The notes beneath the pieces were generated by a model. That model did not search any database. It had not been told where the DNA came from and saw only the letters and a list, made by a program, of their open reading frames with translations. 64,000 nt of DNA from Mytilus edulis (taxonomy: Eukaryota > Mollusca > Bivalvia > Mytilida > Mytilidae): NCBI RefSeq assembly GCF_963676685.1, contig NC_092346.1, forward strand, positions 49,753,062 to 49,817,061, written 5' to 3'. Position 1 is the stretch's first letter. Every line of letters starts with the position of its first letter. Position numbers and translations under genes: made by a program. Shown piece by piece: positions 63,946-64,000 of this stretch.

Positions 63946-64000
63946 GAAAATTACCTGAGTTTCATTAGACCTTTGATAATAGTAACAAAAAGATTATTTA

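Overview
This is eukaryotic, AT-rich, repeat-dense DNA. The intron-rich gene and several interspersed repeat families that I recognise from marine mussels point to a bivalve mollusc, most likely Mytilus or a close relative. These families include the GATGTGGTATGATTGCC repeat, the AGCTCACCTGGCCC hairpin repeat and Penelope-like RT fragments. The species call rests on recognition, not on a search.

Three genes can be supported. (1) A multi-exon plus-strand gene, exons from 39043 to 58982, is the ortholog of DCAF15, a substrate receptor of CUL4-DDB1 ubiquitin ligases. I place twelve exons (numbered 2-13) with consistent GT-AG borders and phases, giving about 698 residues; the start exon was not found. 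(2) A small two-exon gene at 18201-19412 encodes a 99-residue secreted glycine-rich peptide, with a TATA box and poly(A) signals. (3) The last coding exon of a minus-strand gene at 62154-62275 encodes a very acidic C-terminus, apparently with a 2 kb 3'UTR.

The rest is mainly mobile DNA. From 1 to 9.3 kb there are Penelope-like retroelements (PLEs). The best is at 3740-6710 on the minus strand: its GIY-YIG endonuclease lies N-terminal to the RT, the permuted layout of the Naiad/Chlamys PLEs, and one frameshift splits it. At least four decayed relatives lie at 1.9, 8.3, 19.6 and 22.4 kb. A 1.16 kb DNA element at 6943-8103 has an 8-bp target duplication and mirrored arrays of a TCTCAGTGTGT motif. 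From 9.7 to 15.5 kb there is an array of a hairpin-headed repeat. From 27344 to 34826 there is a complete, apparently recent Ty3/gypsy retrotransposon: 1061-bp LTRs with one difference seen, a serine-tRNA-like primer site, a polypurine tract, intact gag and pol, and a canonical T TTA AAC -1 frameshift site followed by a hairpin.

The DCAF15 introns hold seven or eight repeat families that share no obvious sequence but share one architecture. The 5' end is a hairpin (arm a, arm a'). A GTCC/GTC microsatellite and a tandem core of about 147-169 bp follow. At the 3' end, a' recurs and is followed by a second small hairpin and a CTAGTTT- or CTTGTT-like end. This looks like a convergent or common-descent class of rolling-circle (Helentron/HINE-like) elements and is the most interesting general signal here. 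Two hammerhead ribozyme motifs lie at 467-536 and 50221-50290, both on the minus strand. Two consecutive DCAF15 exons carry tandem duplications of their acceptor plus exon start, which would give a frameshift and stop if the upstream acceptor were used.
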